DNA from: Micromonospora violae
GTDB lineage: Bacteria; Actinomycetota; Actinomycetes; Mycobacteriales; Micromonosporaceae
NCBI RefSeq assembly: GCF_004217135.1
Contig: NZ_SHKK01000001.1
Coordinates: forward strand, 558,001 to 622,000
Direction of reading: 5' to 3'
Length of the DNA: 64,000 bases
Every line of letters starts with the position of its first letter. Position 1 is the stretch's first letter. This document shows, piece by piece, positions 25,183 to 33,493 of the stretch. The notes beneath the pieces are model-generated. The model searched no databases. It was not told the origin of the DNA and saw only the letters and a program-made list of their open reading frames with translations. The translations under genes and the position numbers were made by a program.

Positions 25183-25197
25183 TAGACCAGTCGTCTA
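25183..25197. promoter_or_regulatory. Palindromic TetR operator between the TetR and SDR genes
   Basis: TAGACCAGTCGTCTA has 5-bp inverted arms (TAGAC/GTCTA) around CAGTC, 18 bp before the SDR start and 37 bp before the TetR start. TAGAC-type palindromes are common operators of this TetR subgroup. Confidence 0.65.
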
Positions 25198-25214
25198 GTG
25201 AAGGTGGTTTGCTC

Positions 25215-25925
25215 ATGAACAGCAGTCCGAAGGTCGTTGTCATCACCGGCGCTTCCCAGGGCATCGGCGCCGACCTGGTGAACGCCTACCGCAAGCTCGG
25301 GTACGGCGTGGTCGCGACCTCACGCTCCATCGGCGCGTCCGACGACCCGCAGGTCGTCACCGTCCGGGGCGACATCGCCGAGGCCGACACCGCCGAGCGG
25401 CTGGTCCGTGCCGCTCTGGACACGTTCGGGCGGATCGACACCCTGGTGAACAACGCCGGCGTCTTCGTCGCCAAGCCGTTCACCGACTACACCGACGAGG
25501 ACTTCGACCAGGTCACCGGGATCAACCTCGCCGGGTTCTTCCACCTCACCCGGCGCGTCCTGCCGCACCTGGAGGCCAGCGGCTCCGGCCACATCGTCAC
25601 CATCACCACCAGTTTCGTCGACCAGCCCAACTCGAACGTCCCGTCGGTGCTCGCGTCGCTGACCAAGGGTGGTCTCAGCTCCGCGACCAAGTCCCTGGCC
25701 ATCGAGTACGCCCGTCGTGGCGTACGGGTCAACGCCGTCGCGCCCGGCGTCATCAAGACCCCGATGCACCCGGTCGAGACGCACCAGACGCTCGCGGGCC
25801 TGCACCCGATGGGCCGGATGGGCGAGACCAGCGACGTGGTCGACGCCGTCGTCTACCTCGAGTCCGCCCCGTTCGTCACCGGCGAGATCCTGCACGTCGA
25901 CGGCGGCCAGAACGCCGGTCACTGA
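25215..25925 (+). CDS. SDR family oxidoreductase lacking the catalytic tyrosine
   Basis: A 236-residue short-chain dehydrogenase/reductase. The cofactor-binding motif is 'ITGASQGIGADLV' (TGxxxGxG), with NNAGVF, and the C-terminal 'ILHVDGGQNAGH'. At the active site the usual YxxxK reads 'VLASLTKGGL': the Lys is present but the position four before it is Ala, not Tyr, so classical SDR chemistry seems impaired or altered. ATG 25215 follows AAGGTGG. It diverges from TetR and is followed after 31 bp by a tautomerase gene. The ligand may be an electrophilic or quinone-like compound, judging from the regulator type; this is inference. Confidence 0.85.
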   Translation: MNSSPKVVVITGASQGIGADLVNAYRKLGYGVVATSRSIGASDDPQVVTVRGDIAEADTAERLVRAALDTFGRIDTLVNNAGVFVAKPFTDYTDEDFDQVTGINLAGFFHLTRRVLPHLEASGSGHIVTITTSFVDQPNSNVPSVLASLTKGGLSSATKSLAIEYARRGVRVNAVAPGVIKTPMHPVETHQTLAGLHPMGRMGETSDVVDAVVYLESAPFVTGEILHVDGGQNAGH

Positions 25926-25956
25926 GCCCACCCCACACCCGAGAACGGAGTAGACG

Positions 25957-26187
25957 ATGCCGATCGTGACCATCCAGATCACCCGTGAGGGCAGCACCGC
26001 CGGCGCGTCCGCGGCGACCGCCGAGGAGAAGGCCGCCCTCATCAAGGGCGTCAGCGAGCTGCTGCGCGACGTCCTGAACAAGCCGCTGACGTCGACCTTC
26101 GTGGTGATCGACGAGGTCGAGACCGAGAACTGGGGTCGCGGTGGCCTCCCGGTCGATCAGTTCCGCCAGCAGCAGGCGCCCGAGTAG
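25957..26187 (+). CDS. 4-oxalocrotonate tautomerase family protein
   Basis: A 76-residue tautomerase with the catalytic Pro directly after the initiator Met (MPIVTIQITREG) and the family pattern 'KAALIKGVSELLRDVLNKPL' followed by 'TFVVIDEVETENWGRGG'. Members interconvert keto and enol forms and work as small oligomers. ATG 25957 has a GGAG site. It lies 31 bp after the SDR gene and is probably in its operon. The two enzymes may act in detoxification of unsaturated carbonyl compounds, but no substrate can be read. Confidence 0.9.
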   Translation: MPIVTIQITREGSTAGASAATAEEKAALIKGVSELLRDVLNKPLTSTFVVIDEVETENWGRGGLPVDQFRQQQAPE

Positions 26188-26234
26188 GGCGAGGGTGCCC
26201 GCCACCACGCGGGGGGCGTCGCCGCGGTCAGGGT

Positions 26235-26270
26235 CTCGCTGGGCCGCCGGAATCCGACCGGCTCAGCGAG
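26235..26270 (+). terminator. Hairpin after the tautomerase gene
   Basis: CTCGCTG (26235-26241) pairs with CAGCGAG (26264-26270), with an inner CCGG/CCGG pair. It lies 48 bp after the tautomerase stop and before the ribosome-binding site of the alcohol dehydrogenase. Confidence 0.5.
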
Positions 26271-26356
26271 GCCGCGTCCGGCCGTGACCACGGGTAGGCA
26301 TGAACGGCCCAGTCGGGGGAAGGCCGGCCGCTCCAGCGCCGAACAGGAGACCCGGG

Positions 26357-27535
26357 ATGAGAGCCGTCGTCTACACCGACGTCCGGACGGTCGAGGTGCG
26401 GGAGGTGCCCGACGCGACCCTGGAGGCGGAGACCGACGCGCTGGTGCGGATCACCTCCACCGCCCTGTGTGGCACCGACCTGCACATGTACGACGGACGG
26501 ACCAGCGCCGAAGCCGGCCTGGTGCTTGGTCACGAGCCGTTGGGTGTGGTGCAGCAGGTGGGCGCCGCGGTGCAGACCGTCCGGCCGGGCACGCGCGTGG
26601 TGATCCCCACTCACCTGTTCTGCGGGACGTGTGTGATGTGCGCCCGTGGGCTCTCGGCGGCCTGTCTGCGGGCCCGAGCCGAGGGGCCGGGCGCGGCGTA
26701 CGGGTACGCGGGGATGGGCCCGTACCGGGGTGCGCAGGCCGACCTGCTGCGCGTGCCGTGGGCCGATGCCAACTGCGTACCCCTGCCCGGCGAGCCGGGG
26801 GACGCGTACGAGGACGACTTCGTGCTGCTCGCCGACGCGTTCGTCACCGGGTGGCACGCCGCCGCCACCCTCGCCGAGGTCGAGCCCGGTGACACCGTGG
26901 CGGTGTTCGGCGCCGGCACCATCGGCCTGCTCGCCGCCTACTCGGCGCTGCTTCGCGGTGCCCGGGTCGTGTACTGCGTCGACGCCGTCGACGCCCGACT
27001 CGACAAGGCTGGCGAGATCGGGGCCGTGCCGATCGATTTCCGCCGGGGCGACCCGGTCGAACAGATTCGCGCCGACCGGGCCCGGGCCGGGCTACCGCTC
27101 GGCGAGGAGAAGCTGGGCGGGGTCGACAAGGTCATCGACGCGGTCGGGTTTCAGGCCCGCGACCGGGAGCACCCCGGGCGGGAGTGCCCGAACCAGGTCA
27201 TCACCGACGCGGCCCGCCTCGTGAACACCGCGGGCGCGATCGCGGTCGCTGGTGTGTACCCGGACCGGGGCCCGCACCCCGGCCCGGGGGCGGACAGTCA
27301 GGAAGACCTCGTCGCGCCGTGGGGCAGCCTGTTCAGCAAGGGGGTCGCGGTCCGGTTCGGCCGTACCCACGACCGCCGCTACACGGTGCTGCTGCGCGAT
27401 CTGGTGGTCGCCGGCCGCGCCCGGCCCAGCGTGGTCGTGACCCACCACGGCACCCTGGCCGACGCGCCGGAGTTGTTCCGCCGATTCGACCGCCGGGAGG
27501 GCGGGGTGATCAAGGCGGTGCTGCGCCCGAGCTGA
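26357..27535 (+). CDS. Zinc-dependent dehydrogenase, glutathione-independent formaldehyde dehydrogenase-like
   Basis: A 392-residue medium-chain dehydrogenase. Catalytic-zinc ligands are in 'ALCGTDLHMYDG' and GHEPLG; the structural-zinc cysteines are complete in 'FCGTCVMCARGLSAAC'. The Rossmann motif is 'VFGAGTIGLLAAYSA'. The C-terminal half, with 'EHPGRECPNQVITDAARLVN' and 'VAPWGSLFSKGVAVRFGRT', matches Pseudomonas-type FdhA enzymes that oxidise formaldehyde with tightly bound NAD, although aldehyde dismutation or alcohol oxidation is possible in this group. ATG 26357 has an AGGAGA site, and the family begins at MRAVVYTD. It stands alone after a likely terminator. Confidence 0.85.
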   Translation: MRAVVYTDVRTVEVREVPDATLEAETDALVRITSTALCGTDLHMYDGRTSAEAGLVLGHEPLGVVQQVGAAVQTVRPGTRVVIPTHLFCGTCVMCARGLSAACLRARAEGPGAAYGYAGMGPYRGAQADLLRVPWADANCVPLPGEPGDAYEDDFVLLADAFVTGWHAAATLAEVEPGDTVAVFGAGTIGLLAAYSALLRGARVVYCVDAVDARLDKAGEIGAVPIDFRRGDPVEQIRADRARAGLPLGEEKLGGVDKVIDAVGFQARDREHPGRECPNQVITDAARLVNTAGAIAVAGVYPDRGPHPGPGADSQEDLVAPWGSLFSKGVAVRFGRTHDRRYTVLLRDLVVAGRARPSVVVTHHGTLADAPELFRRFDRREGGVIKAVLRPS

Positions 27536-28039
27536 CTGCGCGGACGCGGCCGACAACCCCGAATCGGCCTAACAGGGCGTTACGTCGCGGATCCCCCTGC
27601 TGGTGGCGGCCGTGCTGAGTCGATCATCGTCGATTCAGCGATTCAGGAGAGAGGTGGGTCACACCGTACGTCGAGGGTCGACGTGGCGTCCCGGGGGTGG
27701 TCCGGGCGTTGCGGCCCGATCACCACCATTCGATGGTGGCGAGCGCGCCGGTGCATCCTCGCCCGGTTGGCCGCTGTGGATCTTTCCTGGTGGTGGGCCT
27801 TGTCAAGGGGTGGCCGGGCCGATCGCGGTGCCGCCGGCATTTGACAACGTTGCCACCGACGCGCGAAGGTGCCGGGAGGGGCCGCAGCGACGCCTGTGAC
27901 GGGCGAATACTGCGTTACATCTATATTGCCGGATTGTTACCTTTTCAACAGTCTCTCGCCTTGCGGATGGCCCTCCGGCCGCAATACGTTGCCGTCAACA
28001 ACAAAACCAAGTGAAGGTTCAACCTTCCGGAGGCAACCG
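27536..28039. other. Intergenic region upstream of the sugar importer
   Basis: I find no supported gene in these 504 bp. It has a short hairpin CCACCAT/ATGGTGG (27723-27739), an operator-like CAACGTTG palindrome at 27846-27853, and an AT-rich stretch around 27905-27960 that probably carries the promoter of the importer operon. Small frames here lack ribosome-binding sites. Confidence 0.6.
27842..27855. promoter_or_regulatory. CAACGTTG operator-like palindrome upstream of the sugar importer
   Basis: TGACAACGTTGCCA contains the perfect 8-bp palindrome CAACGTTG with partly symmetric flanks, in the form used by LacI- and ROK-type sugar regulators. A related half, AATACGTTGCC, recurs at about 27982. 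The ROK regulator encoded at 32176 is the obvious candidate to bind here. Confidence 0.45.
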
Positions 28040-28069
28040 ATGACGTTGGCGAGGTGGTACGAGCGATGA
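28040..28069 (+). CDS. Candidate 9-codon leader peptide (MTLARWYER) coupled to mmsA
   Basis: An ATG at 28040 with a textbook ribosome-binding site (CCGGAGG, 6-base spacer) opens a nine-codon frame, MTLARWYER, whose TGA (28067-28069) overlaps the ATG of the ABC gene at 28066 as ATGA. The big gene has only a moderate GAGGTGG site of its own, inside the short frame. This layout implies that translation of the leader feeds the ABC gene by termination-reinitiation, and it could serve as a control point. I see no run of a single regulatory amino acid and no clear attenuator hairpin. A short real ORF is supported by position only. Confidence 0.45.
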   Translation: MTLARWYER

Positions 28070-29613
28070 GCAACGTGCCTGTCCTCCTTGAGATGCGCTC
28101 CATCACCAAGGAGTTCCCCGGAGTCAAGGCCCTCTCCGACGTCAACCTGGTGGTTCGCGCCGGCGAGATCCATGCCATCTGCGGCGAGAACGGTGCGGGC
28201 AAGTCCACGCTGATGAAGGTCCTCAGCGGGGTCTACCCCCACGGCACCTATGACGGCCAGATCGTCTACCAGGGGTCGGAGAGCAGGTTCTCCGACATCC
28301 GGGCCAGCGAGAACGCCGGCATCGTGATCATTCACCAGGAGCTCGCGCTCATTCCAGGGATGTCGATCGCCGAGAACATCTTCCTCGGCAACGAACCGCG
28401 CAAGCGGGGCGCGATCGACTGGAAGGCCGCGAACCGGATGGCGCTGGACCTGATGGCCCGGGTCGGTCTGGAAGAGGACCCGGACACCCTGATCAAGGAC
28501 ATCGGAGTCGGCAAGCAGCAGCTCGTCGAGATCGCCAAGGCGTTCGCCAAGGACGTCAAGCTGCTCATCCTCGACGAGCCCACCGCGGCCCTCAACGAGG
28601 CCGACTCCCGCCACCTGCTGGACCTGCTGCGCGGGTTCCGCTCCCGTGGCATCACCTCGATCATGATCTCGCACAAGCTGAACGAGATCGAGGCGATCGC
28701 CGACCAGATCACCATCCTGCGCGACGGCCGGACCGTGGAGACCCTCGACGTCAAGGCGGACGGGGTCGACGAGGACCGGATCGTGCGGGGCATGGTCGGC
28801 CGCGAGCTGAGCAGCCGGTTCCCGGACCACACCCCGAAGATCGGTGACGTCTTCTTCGAGGTCCGCAACTGGAACGTCCGGCACCCGATCTCCGCTGACC
28901 GCCAGGTCTGCAAGAACGAGAGCTTCGTGGTGCGCCGCGGCGAGATCGTCGGCTTCGCCGGTCTCATGGGCGCGGGCCGCACGGAACTCGCGATGAGTGT
29001 CTTCGGCCGCTCCTACGGGGTGTACGAGTCGGGCACGATCATCAAGGACGGCAAGGAGATCGTGCTGAAGTCGGTCGCCGACGCGATCGACAACGGTCTC
29101 GCGTACGTGAGTGAGGACCGCAAGGCGATCGGCCTCAACCTGCTCGACGACATCAAGTCGTCGACGGTGGCCGCCAAGCTCTCCAAGATCAGCCACCACG
29201 GCGTGCTCAGCGAGGTCGAGGAGTACCAGGCGGCCGAGGCGTACCGCAAGGAGTTGCGGACCAAGGCCCCGTCGGTCGACGTGGGCGTCTCGAAGCTCTC
29301 CGGCGGCAACCAGCAGAAGGTCGTCCTGGCCAAGTGGATGTTCACCGACCCGGACCTGCTGATCCTCGACGAGCCGACGCGCGGCATCGACGTGGGTGCC
29401 AAGTACGAGATTTACGGCATCATCCAGCGGCTCGCCGACCAGGGGAAGGGCGTCGTCGTCATCTCCTCGGAGTTGCCTGAGCTGATCGGGCTCTGCGACC
29501 GCATCTACACCGTGTTCGAAGGCGCCATCACGGGCGAGATCGCCCGGGCGGACGCCACCCCGGAAAACCTCATGAAGCAGATGACCTCGACAAAGAAGCT
29601 GGCCACCCGATGA
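28066..29613 (+). CDS. mmsA: Monosaccharide ABC importer, double ATP-binding subunit
   Basis: A 515-residue tandem ATPase of the MglA/XylG/GguA group. The first domain has Walker [10 protein letters not shown], signature '[17 protein letters not shown]', Walker [12 protein letters not shown] and H-loop [10 protein letters not shown]. The second has the degenerate Walker [10 protein letters not shown], signature [15 protein letters not shown] and [12 protein letters not shown], as is usual for this family. It energises uptake of pentoses or hexoses. The start ATG 28066 overlaps the leader frame, and its stop overlaps the permease start (ATGA at 29610-29613). It is the first structural gene of an operon with the permease, the binding protein and probably the ROK regulator. 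The naming follows the multiple-monosaccharide class. Confidence 0.93.
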   Translation: MSNVPVLLEMRSITKEFPGVKALSDVNLVVRAGEIHAICGENGAGKSTLMKVLSGVYPHGTYDGQIVYQGSESRFSDIRASENAGIVIIHQELALIPGMSIAENIFLGNEPRKRGAIDWKAANRMALDLMARVGLEEDPDTLIKDIGVGKQQLVEIAKAFAKDVKLLILDEPTAALNEADSRHLLDLLRGFRSRGITSIMISHKLNEIEAIADQITILRDGRTVETLDVKADGVDEDRIVRGMVGRELSSRFPDHTPKIGDVFFEVRNWNVRHPISADRQVCKNESFVVRRGEIVGFAGLMGAGRTELAMSVFGRSYGVYESGTIIKDGKEIVLKSVADAIDNGLAYVSEDRKAIGLNLLDDIKSSTVAAKLSKISHHGVLSEVEEYQAAEAYRKELRTKAPSVDVGVSKLSGGNQQKVVLAKWMFTDPDLLILDEPTRGIDVGAKYEIYGIIQRLADQGKGVVVISSELPELIGLCDRIYTVFEGAITGEIARADATPENLMKQMTSTKKLATR

Positions 29614-30908
29614 GCCGATTGAAGGACCTTCAGAAGAACCTGTTCGGAGGCACGACCTCCAACGCTCGTCAGTTCGGAATGATCTTCACCCTGGTGGCGA
29701 TCGTCCTGATCTTCCAGGTCTGGACCGACGGCCTGACCCTGCGGTCGGACAACCTGATCGCGCTGTTCCAGCAGAACTCGTACATTCTGATCCTGGCCAT
29801 CGGCATGCTCATGGTGATCGTGGCCGGGCACATCGACCTCTCGGTCGGCTCGGTCGCCGCCTTCGCGGGCATCCTGGTCGCCAAGTCGATGACCGAGTGG
29901 AATCTGCCCTGGCCCGTGGCCATCGTGTTCGGTCTCGCGATCGGTGCGGTGATCGGTGCCTGGCAGGGCTTCTGGGTGGCCTACGTCGGGGTCCCGGCGT
30001 TCATCGTCACCCTGGCCGGCATGCTGCTCTTCCGTGGTGGCAACCAGTACATCGGTAACGCCAACACGATTCCGGTGCCGGAGGGCTTCCGGGAGATCGG
30101 CTCCGGCTTCCTGCCCGAGTTCGGGCCGAACACCGGCTACAACAACGCCACGCTGCTGCTCGGCCTGATCGCGGCGGTGGCGGTGGTGTGGCGCGAGATC
30201 CGGGCCCGCAACACCCGCCGGGCCATGGACGCCGACCCGACGCCCATGTGGATCTCCATCCTGCGGATGGCCATCATGGTCGGCGTGATCGCCTTCGCGG
30301 CGCTGCGCTTCGCCAGCGGCCGCGTCGGCACCAGCTTCCCGATCTCCGGCATCATCCTGCTGGTCCTGGTGATCGCGTACTCCTTCTACACCCGTAACAC
30401 CGCCGGTGGCCGGCACATCTACGCGGTGGGCGGCAACTCCCGGGCGGCCGAGCTGTCCGGCGTGAAGCTCAAGCGGGTCAACTTCTTCGTCATGATGAAC
30501 ATGTCGATCCTGGCTGCGCTGGCCGGCATGATCTTCGTGGCCCGTTCGGCGGCCTCCGGACCGCAGGACGGCAACGGCTGGGAGCTGGACGCCATCGCCG
30601 CGGTCTTCATCGGTGGCGCGGCCGTCGCCGGCGGTATCGGCACCATCAGCGGCTCCATCGTCGGTGGTCTGGTCATGGCCGTGCTCAACAACGGTCTCCA
30701 GCTCCAGGGTGTGGGCACCGACAAGGTCCAGATCATCAAGGGCCTGGTGCTGCTGCTGGCCGTCGCGATCGACGTCTACAACAAGAGCCAGGGGCGCTTC
30801 TCCATCATCGGGAGCCTGATGCGGCCGTTCCGCCGCGAGGACTCCGCCCCACCCGCCTCACCGCCGGACGCGGAGCGCGAGCCCGCCAAGGCAGCGGTGT
30901 CCGGCTGA
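29610..30908 (+). CDS. mmsB: Monosaccharide ABC importer, permease subunit
   Basis: A 432-residue polytopic protein of the BPD_transp_2 (RbsC/XylH/GguB) family with about ten membrane segments. The conserved motifs are '[21 protein letters not shown]', '[20 protein letters not shown]' and '[21 protein letters not shown]', the last being the ATPase-contact region. A central cytoplasmic loop (~residues 190-215) and a Pro/Ala-rich tail are typical of the GguB/MmsB form, which is longer than RbsC. Its ATG overlaps the stop of mmsA by four bases. The binding-protein gene follows after 51 bp. It should form the membrane channel for the same sugars. Confidence 0.93.
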   Translation: MSRLKDLQKNLFGGTTSNARQFGMIFTLVAIVLIFQVWTDGLTLRSDNLIALFQQNSYILILAIGMLMVIVAGHIDLSVGSVAAFAGILVAKSMTEWNLPWPVAIVFGLAIGAVIGAWQGFWVAYVGVPAFIVTLAGMLLFRGGNQYIGNANTIPVPEGFREIGSGFLPEFGPNTGYNNATLLLGLIAAVAVVWREIRARNTRRAMDADPTPMWISILRMAIMVGVIAFAALRFASGRVGTSFPISGIILLVLVIAYSFYTRNTAGGRHIYAVGGNSRAAELSGVKLKRVNFFVMMNMSILAALAGMIFVARSAASGPQDGNGWELDAIAAVFIGGAAVAGGIGTISGSIVGGLVMAVLNNGLQLQGVGTDKVQIIKGLVLLLAVAIDVYNKSQGRFSIIGSLMRPFRREDSAPPASPPDAEREPAKAAVSG

Positions 30909-30959
30909 CGGCCACCGACCCCTCCACCCGTTCCACATCAAGAAAGGCAAGTCCTCACC

Positions 30960-32063
30960 ATGCGTAAATTCTTTGGCACGTCGGTGGTCGCGGTCAGCGC
31001 CGCCGCCATGCTGGCCCTCGCGGGCTGCGGCTCCGGCCGCGACGGTGACAGCGGCTCCAGCGGCGAGGCCGCCAAGGGCTTCCCGGCGAACTCGCTGATC
31101 GGCGTGGCCCTGCCGGCCAAGACCTCGGAGAACTGGGTTCTCGCCGGTGACCTGTTCACCAACGGCCTCAAGGAGGCTGGCTTCCAGGGCAACGTGCAGT
31201 ACGCCGGCGCGTCGACCACTGTCGCGGACCAGCAGGCGCAGATCACCTCCATGGTGACCAAGGGCGCCAAGGTCATCGTCATCGGCGCGACCGACGCCGC
31301 GCAGCTGTCGACCCAGGTCGCGGCGGCCCACGCGGCCGGTGTGAAGGTCATCGCCTACGACCGGCTGATCACCAACACGCCGGACCTCGACTACTACGTC
31401 GCGTTCGACAACTTCAAGGTCGGCCAGCTCCAGGGCCAGGCCCTGCTGGACGGCATGAAGGCCAAGAAGCCGAACGGCCCGTACAACATCGAGCTGTTCT
31501 CCGGCTCGCCGGACGACAACAACGCCGGTGTCTTCTTCAACGGCGCGATGGACGTTCTCAAGCCGGAGATCGACAAGGGCAACGTCGTCGTCGCCTCGGG
31601 TCAGAAGGACGTCAAGCAGACCGCCATCCAGGGCTGGAAGGCCGAGGGTGCGCAGGCCCGCATGGACCAGCTGCTGACCTCGACCTACGGCAACAAGGAG
31701 CTGGACGGCGTCCTCTCCCCGAACGACACCCTGGCCCGCGCCATCCTGACCTCGGTCAAGGGTGCCGGCAAGCCGACCCCGGTCGTCACCGGCCAGGACT
31801 CCGAGGTGGAGTCGGTCAAGTCGATCGTCAAGGGCGAGCAGTACATGACGATCAACAAGGACACCCGCAACCTGGTGAAGGAGACCATCAACATGGTCAA
31901 GGCCCTCCAGGCCGGCGAGAAGCCGCAGGTGAACGACACCACGTCCTACAACAACGGCAGCAAGGTCGTCGACACGTTCCTGCTCCCGCCGGTCGCCGTC
32001 ACCAAGGCGAACGCGGCTGAGGCGTACGCCAACGACCCGAAGCTCGCCCCGCTCACCAAGTAA
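30960..32063 (+). CDS. chvE: Sugar-binding lipoprotein of the importer, ChvE-like
   Basis: A 367-residue lipoprotein with a signal peptide and lipobox (LALAGC, Cys near residue 22), so it is lipid-anchored outside the membrane as expected in a Gram-positive. The mature part is a type-1 periplasmic-binding fold: 'LIGVALPAKTSENWVLAGD', 'GAKVIVIGATDAAQLSTQV', 'GVKVIAYDRLITNTPDLDYY' and 'YNIELFSGSPDDNNAGVFF' match the ChvE/xylose-binding group. Probable ligands are xylose, arabinose, glucose or galactose. The ribosome-binding site is a modest AAAGG, and the codon use is strongly biased to C-ending codons, fitting high expression. A perfect 17-bp terminator stem follows. Confidence 0.93.
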   Translation: MRKFFGTSVVAVSAAAMLALAGCGSGRDGDSGSSGEAAKGFPANSLIGVALPAKTSENWVLAGDLFTNGLKEAGFQGNVQYAGASTTVADQQAQITSMVTKGAKVIVIGATDAAQLSTQVAAAHAAGVKVIAYDRLITNTPDLDYYVAFDNFKVGQLQGQALLDGMKAKKPNGPYNIELFSGSPDDNNAGVFFNGAMDVLKPEIDKGNVVVASGQKDVKQTAIQGWKAEGAQARMDQLLTSTYGNKELDGVLSPNDTLARAILTSVKGAGKPTPVVTGQDSEVESVKSIVKGEQYMTINKDTRNLVKETINMVKALQAGEKPQVNDTTSYNNGSKVVDTFLLPPVAVTKANAAEAYANDPKLAPLTK

Positions 32064-32083
32064 GCACCGCACGGTAGCTAGCA

Positions 32084-32128
32084 ACGACGATGGGTCCCGG
32101 GGTCTCCTCTTCCGGGACCCATCGTCGT
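32084..32128 (+). terminator. Strong terminator after the sugar-binding protein gene
   Basis: ACGACGATGGGTCCCGG (32084-32100) pairs perfectly over 17 bp with 32112-32128 around an 11-base loop, 21 bp after the stop at 32063. Partial readthrough could still supply the ROK gene 48 bp further on. Confidence 0.88.
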
Positions 32129-32175
32129 CCCCGCACCCCGCACCAACCGGCACCGACCCGGAAGGAGGTCTGACC

Positions 32176-33426
32176 GTGGCGACACCAGTACGGTCCAGGC
32201 CAGCCGGCGTCGGCCGCAACACCGAATCCCCGTTGCCGGTGCTCCCGGGCGCCAGCCAGGAGGAGATCCGGCGGCAGAACCTTGGCGCTGTGCTGCGCTA
32301 CGTCCACCTGCACGGGCCGACATCCCGGGCCGAGCTGACCAGCCGGCTCGGCCTCAACCGAAGCACCATCGGCGCCCTCGCGGCCGACCTGGTCACCAGC
32401 GGCCTGGTCACCGAGGACGCCCCGGCCACCACCCGCCGCGCTGGCCGCCCCTCGCTCGTGGTCAGCCCTCGCTCGGACCGGGTCTACGCCCACGCGTTGA
32501 GCATCGACGCGGACCGGCTGCGTGCCGCCCGGGTCGGCCTCGGCGGCCAGATCCTCGATCTGCGGGAGATCCCTCGACCCAGCGGCATGTCGGCGATCGA
32601 CGCCGTCGGGCCCCTCGCCGACCTGGTCCGTCACATGGAAGGCTCCGTGGTCGGCGACGCGCTGCTGGTCGGTGGTGCCGCCGCGGTCACCGACACCACC
32701 CGTGACCCGGACGGCAGGATCCGGATCGCCAGCATCGACGAGACGCTCGGCGCGGCCCTGGAGGCGGAACTCTGCACCAGCCCCGGTTTCGTGGCCGGTG
32801 ACCTGGCCGACATCGCCGGCCTGGCCGAGCACGTCCGGGGCGTGGCGGTCGGCTTCGACGACGCCATCTACCTGCACGGCGACCTGGGCATCAGCGCCGG
32901 CATCATCGTGGGTGGCCGACTGGTGGTCGGCCACCGGGGTCACAGCGGCAAGGTCGGCCACATGGTCGTCAACCCCAGTGGCCTGCCCTGCGGCTGTGGT
33001 TCCCGCGGGTGCTGGGAGACCGAGATCTCCGAAGCCGCCCTGTTGCGGCACGCGGGCCGTGACCCGAGCGACCGCGCGGCGGTGGCCGAGGTACTGCGCG
33101 CCGCTGCGGACGGCGACCCGACCTGCCGCGCCGCGGTCGAGCAGGTGGCGGACTGGCTCGGCTTCGGCGTGGCGAACCTGGTCAACGTGGTCAACCCGGA
33201 CGCCGTGGTGTTCGGTGGCTCGCTGCGCGACATCTTCACCGCCGGGGCGGACGTGGTCCAGCGCCGGCTGGACACCATGCCGCTACCCTCCGCCCGCGAG
33301 CACCTGCAGTTGCGCGCGGCGGCACTCGGCCGCGACGCGGTCCTGATCGGTGCCGCCGAGTTGGCGTTCGACAAACTCCTGGCCGACCCGCTGAACGTCG
33401 GCGTCGCGGGCCAGGTCGCGACGTAG
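32176..33426 (+). CDS. ROK family transcriptional regulator
   Basis: A 416-residue ROK repressor of the XylR/NagC type. The N-terminal winged helix ('HLHGPTSRAELTSRLGLNR', 'LVTSGLVTEDAPATTRRAG') binds DNA. The C-terminal sugar-kinase-like domain has the ROK zinc motif 'LPCGCGSRGCWETEIS' and the 'GDLGISAGIIVGGRLVVGHRG' signature. GTG 32176 has a GAAGGAGG site. It lies directly downstream of the monosaccharide importer, so it probably controls that operon in response to the imported sugar, and the CAACGTTG element upstream of the importer is a candidate site. The kinase active site may be vestigial. Confidence 0.9.
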   Translation: MATPVRSRPAGVGRNTESPLPVLPGASQEEIRRQNLGAVLRYVHLHGPTSRAELTSRLGLNRSTIGALAADLVTSGLVTEDAPATTRRAGRPSLVVSPRSDRVYAHALSIDADRLRAARVGLGGQILDLREIPRPSGMSAIDAVGPLADLVRHMEGSVVGDALLVGGAAAVTDTTRDPDGRIRIASIDETLGAALEAELCTSPGFVAGDLADIAGLAEHVRGVAVGFDDAIYLHGDLGISAGIIVGGRLVVGHRGHSGKVGHMVVNPSGLPCGCGSRGCWETEISEAALLRHAGRDPSDRAAVAEVLRAAADGDPTCRAAVEQVADWLGFGVANLVNVVNPDAVVFGGSLRDIFTAGADVVQRRLDTMPLPSAREHLQLRAAALGRDAVLIGAAELAFDKLLADPLNVGVAGQVAT

Positions 33427-33480
33427 TCGCCGAACCGAGCACCCGAGCGCGCGGGTCGGTGTCGTGTCGGTGGTCGCCGT

Positions 33481-33486
33481 TAGGCT
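33481..33486 (+). promoter_or_regulatory. TAGGCT -10 element for a leaderless transcript
   Basis: TAGGCT ends seven bases before GTG 33494, with no Shine-Dalgarno in between. Transcription would begin at or next to the start codon. Confidence 0.5.
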
Positions 33487-33493
33487 CGCCGGC

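Noticed and set aside
27603..27899. Plus-strand frame in the intergenic region before the sugar importer.
   Set aside because: No ribosome-binding site and no recognisable motif; it covers regulatory-looking palindromes.
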